Assembly: GCA_934589665.1 (NCBI GenBank)
Contig: CAKTOJ010000010.1
Span: forward strand, 1 to 28,151
Reading direction: 5' to 3'
DNA length: 28,151 nt
DNA from: an uncultured Oscillospiraceae bacterium
Lineage (GTDB): Bacteria; Bacillota; Clostridia; Oscillospirales; Oscillospiraceae
The notes beneath the pieces are model-generated. The model saw only the letters and a list, made by a program, of their open reading frames with translations. It did not search any database and was not told the DNA's origin. Position numbers and translations under genes: made by a program. Positions 7,243 through 14,760 of this stretch are shown piece after piece. Each line of letters starts with the position of its first letter. Position 1 is the first letter of the stretch.

Positions 7243-8691
7243 ACGAAGCTGGGTGAACTTTTAGGCGCTCTGGACAGCTGTGAGCTCCGTTATCTGAATG
7301 CGGAAACGGAGATACGGGGCCTTACACTTGATTCCCGCGCAGCGGGAGCGGGAAGCCTTTTCCTTGCCCTGCATGGGGCGAGGGAGGACGGCGCAGACTA
7401 CGGCAGAAAGGCGGTCGCGCGCGGCGCGGCCGGTGTCGTGGCCGAGCGGGAGCTTCCCGATATGCCCTGCGTGCTCGTTCCCGACGCACATGAAGCTGCG
7501 GCAAAACTTGCCGCAAAGTGGTACGGCGAGCCGTCAAAGCACATGACGGTCGTCGGCGTGACCGGTACGAACGGCAAGACGACAACCACATATCTCATCA
7601 AGCAGCTTCTCGAACGCTGCCGGGGCGCGAAGGTCGGCCTGATCGGCACGAATCAGAATATGATCGGCGATACCATCCTGCCCGCGGAGCGCACAACGCC
7701 TGACGCGCTTACGCTCCAGCGATTGCTGCGGGAGATGGCGGATGCGGGCTGCACCCATGTGGTGATGGAGGTCTCCTCCCACGCGCTCGTACAGCGCCGC
7801 GCGGGGGCGGTCGATTTTGCCCTCGGCGTATTCACGAATCTGACACAGGACCATCTTGACTACCATGGTACAATGGAGGCCTACTGTGACGCGAAGGCGC
7901 TGCTCTTCCACCAATGCCGTGCCGCCGTGGTCAACGGCGACGACCCGTGGACGCCGCGGCTGCTCAGGGAGGTAAGCTGTCCGGTCACGCGCTTCGGTCA
8001 GAAGCTCGACAACGATCTGGTCGGCTGGAAGCCGGAATATTGCAGCGACCGCGTGCGCTTTTCCGCCTGTGACGACTGTACTCACGCGGACGCTGTGCTG
8101 CACATCCCCGGCGCCTTTTCCTTGTATAATGCGCTCGCGGCACTCGGTGCGGTGCACGTGCTCGGAATCCCGCTGCGGGAGGCGGCACGGGAGCTTTCGT
8201 TCTGCCGCGGCGTGCGCGGACGGGCGGAGGTCGTGCCGACCGACACGGACTATACCGTCATCATTGACTATGCCCATACACCCGACGCGCTTGCCAACAT
8301 CCTTGCGGCGGTCTGCGCGATCGCCGACAGCCGTGTGCTGGTGATGTTCGGCTGCGGCGGCGACCGGGATAAAACCAAACGCGCCGAGATGGGACACATT
8401 GCCGCAGGTCTTGCGGATGAAGTGATCCTTACCTCGGATAATCCCCGCACAGAGAACCCCTATGCCATCCTGCACGACATTCTCGAGGGCATGGCGGGGA
8501 GCAGCACGCCGTTTGCTGTGCTGGAGGACCGGCGTGGGGCCATTGCCTATGCGCTCGGCCGCGCCCGCACCGGCGATGTGGTGCTGCTGGCGGGGAAGGG
8601 ACACGAGACGTATCAGGAGCGCGGTACGGAAAAGCTGCCGTTCGACGAGCGGCAGGTCGTGCACGAATACCTGAAGCGGGGAGACCAATAA
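7243..8691 (+). CDS. murE: UDP-N-acetylmuramoyl-L-alanyl-D-glutamate--2,6-diaminopimelate ligase MurE (non-canonical start)
   Basis: This cytosolic Mur ligase adds the third residue of the peptidoglycan stem peptide using ATP. Motifs: N-terminal GLTLDSRAAGAGSLFLAL (UDP-binding domain), P-loop TGTNGKTTTT (catalytic Lys112), TTPDALTLQRLL, MEVSSHAL, DYAHTPDAL, and DNPR at 399-402, the signature for meso-diaminopimelate and against lysine. The start is odd. Alignment with family N-termini (M-K-L-x-x-L-L) places it at 7243, but the codon is ACG, and no ATG, GTG or TTG occurs in frame between the spoVD stop and the conserved domain. GGAAAGG at 7225-7231 is a plausible ribosome site. From 7243 the product has 482 residues, normal for MurE. 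The function is certain, the start is not. Confidence 0.9.
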   Translation, partial: TKLGELLGALDSCELRYLNAETEIRGLTLDSRAAGAGSLFLALHGAREDGADYGRKAVARGAAGVVAERELPDMPCVLVPDAHEAAAKLAAKWYGEPSKHMTVVGVTGTNGKTTTTYLIKQLLERCRGAKVGLIGTNQNMIGDTILPAERTTPDALTLQRLLREMADAGCTHVVMEVSSHALVQRRAGAVDFALGVFTNLTQDHLDYHGTMEAYCDAKALLFHQCRAAVVNGDDPWTPRLLREVSCPVTRFGQKLDNDLVGWKPEYCSDRVRFSACDDCTHADAVLHIPGAFSLYNALAALGAVHVLGIPLREAARELSFCRGVRGRAEVVPTDTDYTVIIDYAHTPDALANILAAVCAIADSRVLVMFGCGGDRDKTKRAEMGHIAAGLADEVILTSDNPRTENPYAILHDILEGMAGSSTPFAVLEDRRGAIAYALGRARTGDVVLLAGKGHETYQERGTEKLPFDERQVVHEYLKRGDQ

Positions 8692-8731
8692 AAAACAAAA
8701 GAGCCGCGAAATGCGGCGGAGGGAATCCATT

Positions 8732-9721
8732 ATGAAACTGATCGCTGCCTGTGTTGTGAGTTTTCTCATCACCGTCCTGACCGGACATTTCCTCATCCCG
8801 GAGCTGCGCAAGCTCAAGGCGGGACAGAGCATCCGCGAGGATGGCCCGACCTGGCATGCCGGAAAGTCCGGCACGCCGACGATGGGTGGACTGATGTTTA
8901 TTTTCGGCATCCTTGTCACCATCCTCATCTTTGGCTGGCAGAGCATGCTTGCAGGCGGCTGGCAGCATCTTTATGTATTTGGCTTCGCCGCAATTTTCGG
9001 CCTCATCGGCTTTATCGACGACTTTGAGAAGGTGAAGCTGCACCGCAACCTCGGCCTGACCGCCGTGCAGAAATTTGCGCTTCAGCTGGCCGCGGCGGTC
9101 GCGTTTCTCTGCCTGATGCGCTATGAGGGGATGCTTACGCCGAACCTCTATGTGCCCTTTTTCAATGTATCCCTTGTCATCAGCTGGCCGGTCTACATGA
9201 TCTTTGCGGCCTTTGTCATCGTCGGTACGGTCAACGCCGTGAACATCACCGATGGTATCGATGGCCTTGCCGGCAGCGTGACGGTGCCGGTCGCGCTCTT
9301 TTTCTCCGTGACCGCTTCGTGGTGGGGCTATGAGCGCGAGCTGGGGCTTTTCTCCGCGGCGATGGTCGGCGGCCTGCTCGGCTTCCTTGTCTATAATTTT
9401 CATCCGGCGAAGGTATTCATGGGCGACACCGGTTCGCTCTTCCTCGGCGGTGCGGTGGCTGGGCTTGCCTTTGCCTACGATATGCCGCTGGTGCTGCTGC
9501 TCGTCGGCTTTGTCTACATCTGCGAGACGCTCTCGGACATCATTCAGGTGGCTTACTTCAAGGCCACGCACGGCAAGCGCTTTTTCAAGATGGCGCCGCT
9601 GCACCATCACTTTGAGCTCTGCGGCTGGAGCGAGGTCAAGCTGGTGACGATCTTCACCCTTGTCTCGGCGGTGTGCTGTATGCTTGCGCTCTGGGGCGTG
9701 ATGGGAAGATATCACTTCTAA
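8732..9721 (+). CDS. mraY: Phospho-N-acetylmuramoyl-pentapeptide-transferase MraY
   Basis: A 329-residue polytopic membrane enzyme that transfers phospho-MurNAc-pentapeptide from UDP to undecaprenyl phosphate, making lipid I. Motifs: GPTWHAGKSGTPTMGGLMF near the N-terminus, the catalytic aspartates in FIDDFEK, NAVNITDGIDGLAGS, FMGDTGSLFLGG, and the histidine cluster PLHHHFE near the C-terminus. About ten hydrophobic segments are visible. I chose ATG 8732 because GGAGG (8718-8722) is nine bases upstream. The earlier in-frame ATG 8711 has no ribosome site and adds a charged extension. The order murE-mraY-ftsW lacks the usual murF and murD neighbours. Confidence 0.96.
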   Translation: MKLIAACVVSFLITVLTGHFLIPELRKLKAGQSIREDGPTWHAGKSGTPTMGGLMFIFGILVTILIFGWQSMLAGGWQHLYVFGFAAIFGLIGFIDDFEKVKLHRNLGLTAVQKFALQLAAAVAFLCLMRYEGMLTPNLYVPFFNVSLVISWPVYMIFAAFVIVGTVNAVNITDGIDGLAGSVTVPVALFFSVTASWWGYERELGLFSAAMVGGLLGFLVYNFHPAKVFMGDTGSLFLGGAVAGLAFAYDMPLVLLLVGFVYICETLSDIIQVAYFKATHGKRFFKMAPLHHHFELCGWSEVKLVTIFTLVSAVCCMLALWGVMGRYHF

Positions 9722-9787
9722 AGCGCGGAGAATAAATACGATTTGATCTGCTGTCTGCGGACGGCAAAGGGTGGGAGGTGAAGCGGC

Positions 9788-10975
9788 ATGACAAAGGAAG
9801 AGCGTGAGCTGCGGCGCGAGCAGCGCGAACACATGCGGCGCATGGAAATGGCGGCGCGTGAGGCGGGACGCGGCCCGATCGACGTGCCGTTTCTGCTGCT
9901 GGTGCTGCTGCTGACCGGCATCGGCCTCATCATGCTCTTTTCGGCAAGCTTTCCCTATGCCTACTATAAAACAGGCCGGCCGGCGTATTACTTTTTCCGT
10001 CAGGCGGTGTTTGCTGCGATGGGCCTCACGGCCATGCTTGTCATCGGGCGCATCAACTATGCGCGCTTCCGCGGCGTGGCGAAGATCGCGCTGGGCGCGT
10101 CCATCTTCCTCCTGATTCTGGTCATTATTCCCGGTGTCGGCATCACCAGCCATAACGCCACGCGCTGGCTGGGTATTCCGGGCACGGAGATGCAGTTCCA
10201 GCCCTCTGAGATCGCAAAGCTCGGCGTGATTCTCTACTTTGCCGACAGCATCTCCAAAAAAAAGGACAGGATGCGCACCATCCGCTACGGCATCGTTCCC
10301 TACGGCGCAATCTTAGGCATCATCGCCGTCCTGATGTATCTGGAGCCGCACTTTTCCGGCCTCGTGCTGATCGTCGGCATCGGCGCGATGATGATGTTTG
10401 TCGGCGGCATTCCGGGCTATTGGGTGGGTGTCGGCGCGGGCGGCGTGGCCGCCGTGGCCTACGCGTTTCTCTCCGGCCTGATCAAGTACAATTCCTCGCG
10501 CATTTCCGTCTGGCTCGATCCGCTCAATGAAGAGTGGGCGCTCGGCGATGCGTTTCAGCTTCGGCAGGGGCTTATCGCCATCGGTTCCGGCGGCCTGCTC
10601 GGCCTCGGCCTCGGCAAGAGCCGCCAGAAGTTCCTCTTTCTGCCTGAGCCGCAGAACGACTTTATCTTTGCCATCGTCTGCGAAGAGCTTGGGTTGATCG
10701 GCGCGACGCTTATTATGGCACTATTCGCGCTGCTCATCATCCGCGGCTTCTGGATCGCGCTGCACGCGCGCGACCGCTTCGGGAGCCTGCTTGTCGTCGG
10801 CGTGACGACGCAGATCGCGCTTCAGGTATTTTTGAACATCGCGGTCGTGACGAACCTGCTGCCGAATACCGGCATTTCCCTGCCGTTTTTCAGCTACGGC
10901 GGCACGGCGCTGGCTATGCAGCTGGCGGAAATGGGAATCGTGCTGAGTGTATCGCGGCAGATGCCGGCGAGCTGA
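9788..10975 (+). CDS. ftsW: Lipid II polymerase FtsW/SpoVE (SEDS family)
   Basis: A 395-residue SEDS-family membrane glycosyltransferase that polymerises lipid II with a cognate class B PBP (here the SpoVD-like protein upstream). A basic cytosolic N-terminus (about 35 residues) precedes roughly ten transmembrane helices. Family motifs include FQPSEIAKLG, WLDPLNEEWALGDAFQLRQGLIAIGSGGLLG, FLPEPQNDFIFAIVCEELGLIG and the C-terminal GISLPFFSYGGTALA. The ATG follows GGGAGGTGAAG. The gap from mraY is 66 bp with nothing recognisable. FtsW and SpoVE are not separable by sequence; position in the dcw cluster supports a division and/or spore role. Confidence 0.93.
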   Translation: MTKEERELRREQREHMRRMEMAAREAGRGPIDVPFLLLVLLLTGIGLIMLFSASFPYAYYKTGRPAYYFFRQAVFAAMGLTAMLVIGRINYARFRGVAKIALGASIFLLILVIIPGVGITSHNATRWLGIPGTEMQFQPSEIAKLGVILYFADSISKKKDRMRTIRYGIVPYGAILGIIAVLMYLEPHFSGLVLIVGIGAMMMFVGGIPGYWVGVGAGGVAAVAYAFLSGLIKYNSSRISVWLDPLNEEWALGDAFQLRQGLIAIGSGGLLGLGLGKSRQKFLFLPEPQNDFIFAIVCEELGLIGATLIMALFALLIIRGFWIALHARDRFGSLLVVGVTTQIALQVFLNIAVVTNLLPNTGISLPFFSYGGTALAMQLAEMGIVLSVSRQMPAS

Positions 10976-11102
10976 AAAGGATACAGCGCTTGCCGCTCAC
11001 TGCGCCGCGCGCTGTAAAGTGCCGCTGCGGACACGCGTGAGCGTTCTCTGCGGCGGATATGATATGTGTTGCCGCCTGCGCGCGGCAAATGGGGGAGAGA
11101 AT

Positions 11103-12224
11103 ATGAACGTCATTTTTACCTGCGGCGGCACGGCGGGACACATAAATCCCGCGCTGGCGCTGGCGGGCTTTCTGCGGGAAAAGGACCCTGCGGTGAAGAT
11201 CCTTTTCGTCGGCGCGGAGCGGGGGCTGGAACGCGACCTGATCGCGCACACGGATTACCCCTTCCGCACGGTCAATATTTCATCCTTTCACCGCTCGTTC
11301 AAGGCAAAGGAGATCCGGCACAACCTTGTCTCGCTGCACAATTTTCTCCACGCCGAGCGGGAGGCAGACGCGATCCTTGACGAGTTTAAGCCCGACCTCA
11401 TCGTCGGCACCGGCGGCTATGCCAGCTATCCGGTTGTGCGCTTCGGCAGCAAGCGCGGCATCCCGACGGCGGTGCATGAATCCAACGCTGTGCCGGGACT
11501 GACGACGCGGCTGCTTGCGCCGCACTGCGACCGCATCATGGTCGGCTTTGAAGACTGTCGGCAGTATTACCGGCATAAGGACAAGGTGATCGTGACCGGT
11601 ACGCCGGTGCGCGGCGACTTCTTTACGCAGACGAAGGAACAGGCCAAGGAGAAGCTTGGCATCAACGACGGCCGCCCGCTTGTCGTCTCGTTCTGGGGCA
11701 GTCTCGGTGCAGCGAATATGAACCGTCAGATGGCGGAAATGCTGTATCTGGAAACGGTGAAGGAGCCGTTTCACCACATCCACGCCGCCGGATCGGTCGG
11801 CTGGCAGAGAATGAACGAGTGGGTAGGGCAGTTCGGCGTAGACTTCAGGGCGCATCCATCGCTCGACGTGCGCGAGTATATCTACGATATGGCCGACGTG
11901 ATGCGCGCCGCCGATCTGGTGCTCTGCCGCGCGGGAGCATCGACGCTCAGTGAGCTGACTGCCCTCGGCGTTCCGGCCATCCTTGTTCCGTCGCCGAATG
12001 TGACGAACCACCATCAGGAAAAAAATGCCGCCGTACTGGAAAAGCACGGTGCGGCAGTCGTTCTGGCGGAGGAGGGCCTCAACGGAAAAACGCTCTTTAT
12101 GACGGCGGCTGAACTGCTGCGGGAGAGCGGGAGGCTTGAGGCGATGCACCGTGCGTCGCTTGCACTCGGCGTGCGGGATGCGACCGAACGTATTTATGAA
12201 ACTGTGCTGTCCATCATGAAATGA
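11103..12224 (+). CDS. murG: UDP-N-acetylglucosamine--undecaprenyl-PP-MurNAc-pentapeptide transferase MurG
   Basis: This 373-residue GT-B glycosyltransferase, peripheral on the cytosolic membrane face, adds GlcNAc to lipid I to form lipid II. The N-terminal loop is GGTAGHINPALALA (family usually GGTGGH), followed by IVGTGGYASYPV, and HESNAVPG, and the C-terminal domain has CRAGASTLSELTALGVPAILVPSPNVTNHHQEKNA for the UDP-GlcNAc site. I chose ATG 11103 because GGGGGAGAG (11091-11099) is directly upstream and the protein then begins MNVIFTCGGTAGH. The 127-bp gap after ftsW holds GC-rich dyads but no clear gene. murG ends the first dcw block and a terminator follows. Confidence 0.95.
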   Translation: MNVIFTCGGTAGHINPALALAGFLREKDPAVKILFVGAERGLERDLIAHTDYPFRTVNISSFHRSFKAKEIRHNLVSLHNFLHAEREADAILDEFKPDLIVGTGGYASYPVVRFGSKRGIPTAVHESNAVPGLTTRLLAPHCDRIMVGFEDCRQYYRHKDKVIVTGTPVRGDFFTQTKEQAKEKLGINDGRPLVVSFWGSLGAANMNRQMAEMLYLETVKEPFHHIHAAGSVGWQRMNEWVGQFGVDFRAHPSLDVREYIYDMADVMRAADLVLCRAGASTLSELTALGVPAILVPSPNVTNHHQEKNAAVLEKHGAAVVLAEEGLNGKTLFMTAAELLRESGRLEAMHRASLALGVRDATERIYETVLSIMK

Positions 12225-12229
12225 AAAGG

Positions 12230-12259
12230 AAGTCCGCGGCATATGTCGCGGACTTTTTT
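12230..12259 (+). terminator. Terminator after murG
   Basis: A 9-bp perfect stem (12230-12238 with 12247-12255), loop GCATATGT, followed by TTTT. It lies between the murG stop and the convergent minus-strand gene that ends at 12264, and may serve both directions, though the minus-strand T-run is broken. Confidence 0.8.
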
Positions 12260-12263
12260 GCGT

Positions 12264-13364
12264 TTATTTGAGGATGAAGTCCATCCAGACGGGATTGTGG
12301 TCAGAGTAGAGAAAGCCTGCGTCTACAACGGCGCTGTCCACGATCTCAACATTGTCGGAGACCAGAAAGCCGTCCACTGTCAGGCGGAAGGTCGTCTCTT
12401 CATCATACGGCGCCGCCGTCGCGCGACAGGAGGCGGCGGGAGCGTCCGCATCAAAGGGAGCGGCGAGCGTCAGCCCGGCGGGGATCACACCCTCTGGGAT
12501 GGGCTGCGCCCATGTGTCGCCCTCCCCGGCGCTCACACCGAAGATCTCAGGAGAGTTCCCGAGCAGGTCCTTGTTGAAATCGCCGCCTGCGACGCAGTAG
12601 TTTCCGGCTTCGTATTCGACGAGCATATCTGCGCAGAGCAGCCTGAGCTGCTCAGTGGCGATGGTGCCGTCTGAGGTGTAGGCGGAGAGATGCAGGTTAT
12701 AGAGGACCAGCTCACGCCCGTTCGCTGTTGGGATGCGGCTGACGGAATAGCAGCGGTCAAGGTCGAGCAGCTTCATAAAACCGCTCTCTACGGGAAGTTC
12801 TCGCCGCACGGCGGAGGTGATTGGGTGGCGCGAGAGCGTTGCGATGCCGGACTGATTCGCCCCGTGCGGATTGATGAGCGGGTAGAAAAGATAGGGGCTG
12901 TCGTAATTCTGCGCGAACACCTCGTCGTATTCGCACCCCTTCATGGCATCGCTTAGATAGGCAGTCTCGTCGATGTGATAGCTGCGCGTGCCGTCGGTGT
13001 CGACCTCCTGAAAGAGAGCAAAATCGGGTGAAAGTGCCTGAATGAGCGCGGCCTCGCCGCGCATGTTCCGGTCGACCTCCTGCCGGCTGCGGGCACGGCT
13101 CTCTTTGCCGCCGTCCATAAAGAAGCTGTAGTCGGCGCTGTAGGCGCCGAAGCCCACGTTGGCGGAGGAAACGCGGTAGGTGACACCGGCTTCGATGGTG
13201 CCCTCCAGCGGAAGAAAGCCCTCTCCGCTGCCATGTATCACGCTGAGAGTCTGGTCGCCGATGCGGTGGTAGTCGATGAAAACATAAGCGGCATAGCCGG
13301 CAATGAGCAGCACCAGCGCGAGCAGGATGCAGCCGGCGGCTTGGAGAAACCGTTTTTTACGCAA
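12264..13364 (-). CDS. Membrane-anchored endonuclease/exonuclease/phosphatase (EEP) family protein
   Basis: A 366-residue protein with a basic N-terminus and one hydrophobic segment (about 7-30), so probably anchored with the EEP domain outside the cytoplasm. EEP motifs in order: SANVG (Asn69), FQEVD (Glu120, metal ligand), NLHLSAY, GGDFN (about 264-268), VDGFLVSD and SDHNPV (His356). The fold includes nucleases, sphingomyelinases and inositol phosphatases, and the substrate cannot be told here. It is the only minus-strand gene within the dcw region and is unrelated to its neighbours. The start is a TTG (13364) with AGAAAGG 12 bases upstream; no in-frame ATG was seen. An extended -10 lies at 13399-13407. 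Confidence 0.82.
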   Translation of the reverse strand: MRKKRFLQAAGCILLALVLLIAGYAAYVFIDYHRIGDQTLSVIHGSGEGFLPLEGTIEAGVTYRVSSANVGFGAYSADYSFFMDGGKESRARSRQEVDRNMRGEAALIQALSPDFALFQEVDTDGTRSYHIDETAYLSDAMKGCEYDEVFAQNYDSPYLFYPLINPHGANQSGIATLSRHPITSAVRRELPVESGFMKLLDLDRCYSVSRIPTANGRELVLYNLHLSAYTSDGTIATEQLRLLCADMLVEYEAGNYCVAGGDFNKDLLGNSPEIFGVSAGEGDTWAQPIPEGVIPAGLTLAAPFDADAPAASCRATAAPYDEETTFRLTVDGFLVSDNVEIVDSAVVDAGFLYSDHNPVWMDFILK

Positions 13365-13398
13365 TGCGGTCGTCTGCCTTTCTGAATAAATTTTCCTT

Positions 13399-13434
13399 AT
13401 TCTACCATGTGGAGTGAAAAAAGTACAGCGCTGT
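13399..13434 (-). promoter_or_regulatory. Probable promoter and palindrome upstream of the EEP gene
   Basis: On the minus strand there is an extended -10, TGG followed by TAGAAT (13407-13399), without a clear -35. A perfect 10-bp palindrome ACAGCGCTGT (13425-13434), flanked by A/T runs, sits where the -35 would be and may be an operator. Moderate to low confidence. Confidence 0.42.
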
Positions 13435-13493
13435 TTTTTAGCTCAAAAGGCCGCTTTTTGTGGAAAATAGTCGGCTTATTGACGCGATGACGG

Positions 13494-13547
13494 CAGGATA
13501 TTGCACGCCTTGGCATATTGACAGTGAATACAAAGCGTGCTATCCTG
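13494..13547 (+). repeat. Near-perfect inverted repeat embracing the tyrA-pheA promoter (operator candidate)
   Basis: The left arm 13494-13512 (CAGGATA, TT, GCACGCCTTG) and the right arm 13531-13547 (CAAAGCGTGC then TATCCTG) are reverse complements apart from a two-base TT insertion and one mismatch: 16 of 17 aligned positions match. The 18-bp spacer holds the -35, and the right arm contains the -10. A regulator bound here would block RNA polymerase (inference). The spacer is too short for an invertible promoter cassette. Confidence 0.65.
13518..13546 (+). promoter_or_regulatory. Sigma-A promoter of the tyrA-pheA operon
   Basis: Perfect -35 TTGACA (13518-13523), 17-bp spacer, -10 TATCCT (13541-13546) extended by TGC. 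The start of transcription is expected near 13553, about 43 nt before the leader peptide ATG. Confidence 0.85.
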
Positions 13548-13595
13548 AATACAGAAAGAAAGTTCCCGATCCTGACACGATAGGAGAGCGCGGAA

Positions 13596-13658
13596 ATGGT
13601 TAAGTCCATCAGCAGCCTGTATTACTACTACTTTTACTTTACTATGACGGTAGAGTAA
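13596..13658 (+). CDS. Tyr/Phe-rich leader peptide of the tyrA-pheA attenuator
   Basis: A 20-codon ORF that begins with ATG 13596, preceded by TAGGAGAG (13581-13588), and stops at TAA 13656-13658. Codons 9-15 encode seven consecutive aromatic residues, YYYYFYF (five Tyr, two Phe), the two end products of the downstream tyrA and pheA genes. The 3' half of the ORF lies in the first hairpin of an attenuator. The expected role is cis-acting: the ribosome stalls on these codons when charged tRNA-Tyr or tRNA-Phe is scarce. The peptide itself probably has no function. The reading frame, ribosome site and structures are seen; the regulatory behaviour follows from known trp, phe and his leaders. Confidence 0.85.
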   Translation: MVKSISSLYYYYFYFTMTVE

Positions 13659-13714
13659 GGGTAATTTGTGCTGCAAGGGTGGATGAAAGCGATTTCACTT
13701 TTACGCTACACAGG
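13629..13714 (+). promoter_or_regulatory. Attenuator pause hairpin and antiterminator (segments 1, 2 and 3)
   Basis: Segment 1 (13629-13643, covering the Tyr/Phe codons) pairs with segment 2 (13649-13663) over 15 contiguous pairs, five of them G-U, loop ATGAC. Segment 2 (13650-13662) can instead pair with segment 3 (13697-13709) over 13 positions with one A-G mismatch. Segment 3 overlaps the 5' arm of the terminator (13703-13714). The pairings are mutually exclusive, as in classic ribosome-mediated attenuation. A small GCGA tetraloop hairpin (13684-13697) lies in the loop of the 2:3 structure. Confidence 0.8.
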
Positions 13715-13737
13715 TTACGCCTGTGTGGCGTTTTTTT
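13703..13737 (+). terminator. Attenuator terminator upstream of tyrA-pheA
   Basis: A 12-bp stem (13703-13714 with 13720-13731, one T-G wobble), loop TTACG, followed by a seven-T tract (13731-13737). It lies between the leader peptide and the structural genes, so it must be read through for expression. Confidence 0.9.
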
Positions 13738-13777
13738 ATGTCCTGCATATGAATCATTTTTCACGGAGGAATATGAA

Positions 13778-13882
13778 ATGAATGTTACGGTAAGGCACGG
13801 CGCGGAGACGGCGCGCCGCGCCGTCAGAAGCGATCTGGCGGGCGATGTGCTCCGCACAAACGGGGAGGTGAGCAGAAAATGA
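13778..13882 (+). CDS. Small ORF overlapping the tyrA start (34 residues)
   Basis: An ATG at 13778 follows a good ribosome site (CGGAGGA, 13764-13770) and opens a 34-residue frame whose TGA (13880-13882) overlaps the tyrA ATG as ATGA. The product is basic (several Arg, net positive) with no signal peptide, membrane segment or recognised domain. It sits between the attenuator terminator and tyrA, so it may exist mainly for translational coupling, or may be a degenerated gene remnant. An even shorter ATG-AAA-TGA begins at 13773. I do not recognise it and claim no function. Confidence 0.45.
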   Translation: MNVTVRHGAETARRAVRSDLAGDVLRTNGEVSRK

Positions 13883-14712
13883 CGATCGGTATTGTCGGAC
13901 TCGGCCTGATCGGCGGCTCGTTCGCCAAGGCTTATCACGCGCAGGGCTGGCGTGTGCTTGGCTGCGACACGAACCGCGCTGTATTGGAGACAGCACGCGG
14001 CACCGGCGCGGTGAATGGTGAGCTGACGGCGCAGACGGCGGCGGAATGTGACTTGATTCTGCTCACCGCGTATCCCCGCGCGTCGGTGGAGTGGCTGCGC
14101 GGCCACGCGGACGCGATCGGAAAGCAGACGGTTGTGGTCGACTGCTGCGGCGTCAAGCGCGAGGTGTGTGCGGAGTGCTTCCCCATTGCCGAGGCACACG
14201 GCTTCCCCTATGTCGGCGGCCACCCGATGGCCGGCACGCATAACTCCGGCTTTGCCTACGCAAGAGAGGATCTTTACCGCGGTGCGCCGATGGTGCTTGT
14301 GCCGCGCGATTTTGACGATACCGCGCTCATTGCGCGCGTCAAGGAACTGCTTGCACCCGCCGGCTTCACGCGCTTTTCCGTCACCACGGCCGAGCAGCAC
14401 GATCAGATGATTGCCTTTACCTCGCAGCTTGCGCACGTGGTGTCCAACGCCTACATCAAAAGCCCGACGGCAAAGCGGCACAAGGGCTTCTCTGCCGGCA
14501 GCTATAAGGACATGACGCGCGTGGCGTGGCTTGCGCCTGAAATGTGGGCGGAGCTTTTTCTGGAGAACAAGGATTTTCTCATGCAGGAGCTGGACACGCT
14601 GGTGGACAACCTGATGGAATATAAGGACGCGATGGAGCGCGACGATCTTCCCACGCTCACACGCCTGCTCGACGAGGGACGGCGGTGCAAGGAAGAGGTA
14701 GACGGACATTGA
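13879..14712 (+). CDS. tyrA: Prephenate dehydrogenase TyrA
   Basis: A 277-residue enzyme that oxidatively decarboxylates prephenate to 4-hydroxyphenylpyruvate with NAD(P)+, the committed step to tyrosine. The dinucleotide-binding GLGLIGG is at residues 7-13; the active-site region has YVGGHPMAGTHNSGF and HDQMIAFTSQLAHV. There is no ACT domain, and the length suits a single-domain TyrA. ATG 13879 is preceded by GGGGAGGTG (13862-13870). It is translationally coupled to the small ORF, and its stop is about 49 bp before pheA. Control by the upstream Tyr/Phe attenuator is predicted. Confidence 0.95.
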   Translation: MTIGIVGLGLIGGSFAKAYHAQGWRVLGCDTNRAVLETARGTGAVNGELTAQTAAECDLILLTAYPRASVEWLRGHADAIGKQTVVVDCCGVKREVCAECFPIAEAHGFPYVGGHPMAGTHNSGFAYAREDLYRGAPMVLVPRDFDDTALIARVKELLAPAGFTRFSVTTAEQHDQMIAFTSQLAHVVSNAYIKSPTAKRHKGFSAGSYKDMTRVAWLAPEMWAELFLENKDFLMQELDTLVDNLMEYKDAMERDDLPTLTRLLDEGRRCKEEVDGH

Positions 14713-14760
14713 CCGCCCCGGCGGCGCATGACGCCCGATGGGGCGAAGAAAGGGAATAAG

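Noticed and set aside
8429..10153. Long minus-strand open frame opposite murE-mraY-ftsW, and similar ones at 13642-15690 and 18263-19522
   Set aside because: These are antisense shadows of well-identified genes, caused by GC-rich codon use; the translations are His/Arg-rich, low-complexity and without domains.
13494..13547. Invertible promoter (phase-variation inverton)
   Set aside because: The arms are only 18 bp apart and the right arm contains the -10, so inversion would not give the usual on/off cassette. No recombinase gene is in the window.
13659..13740. T-box riboswitch before tyrA, because AGGGTGG (13676-13682) resembles the T-box core
   Set aside because: The core should continue as NACCGCG, but here it reads ATGAAAGCG, and the space upstream is filled by a leader ORF with its own ribosome site; no Stem I or specifier loop was found. 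The three-segment attenuator explains the region better.
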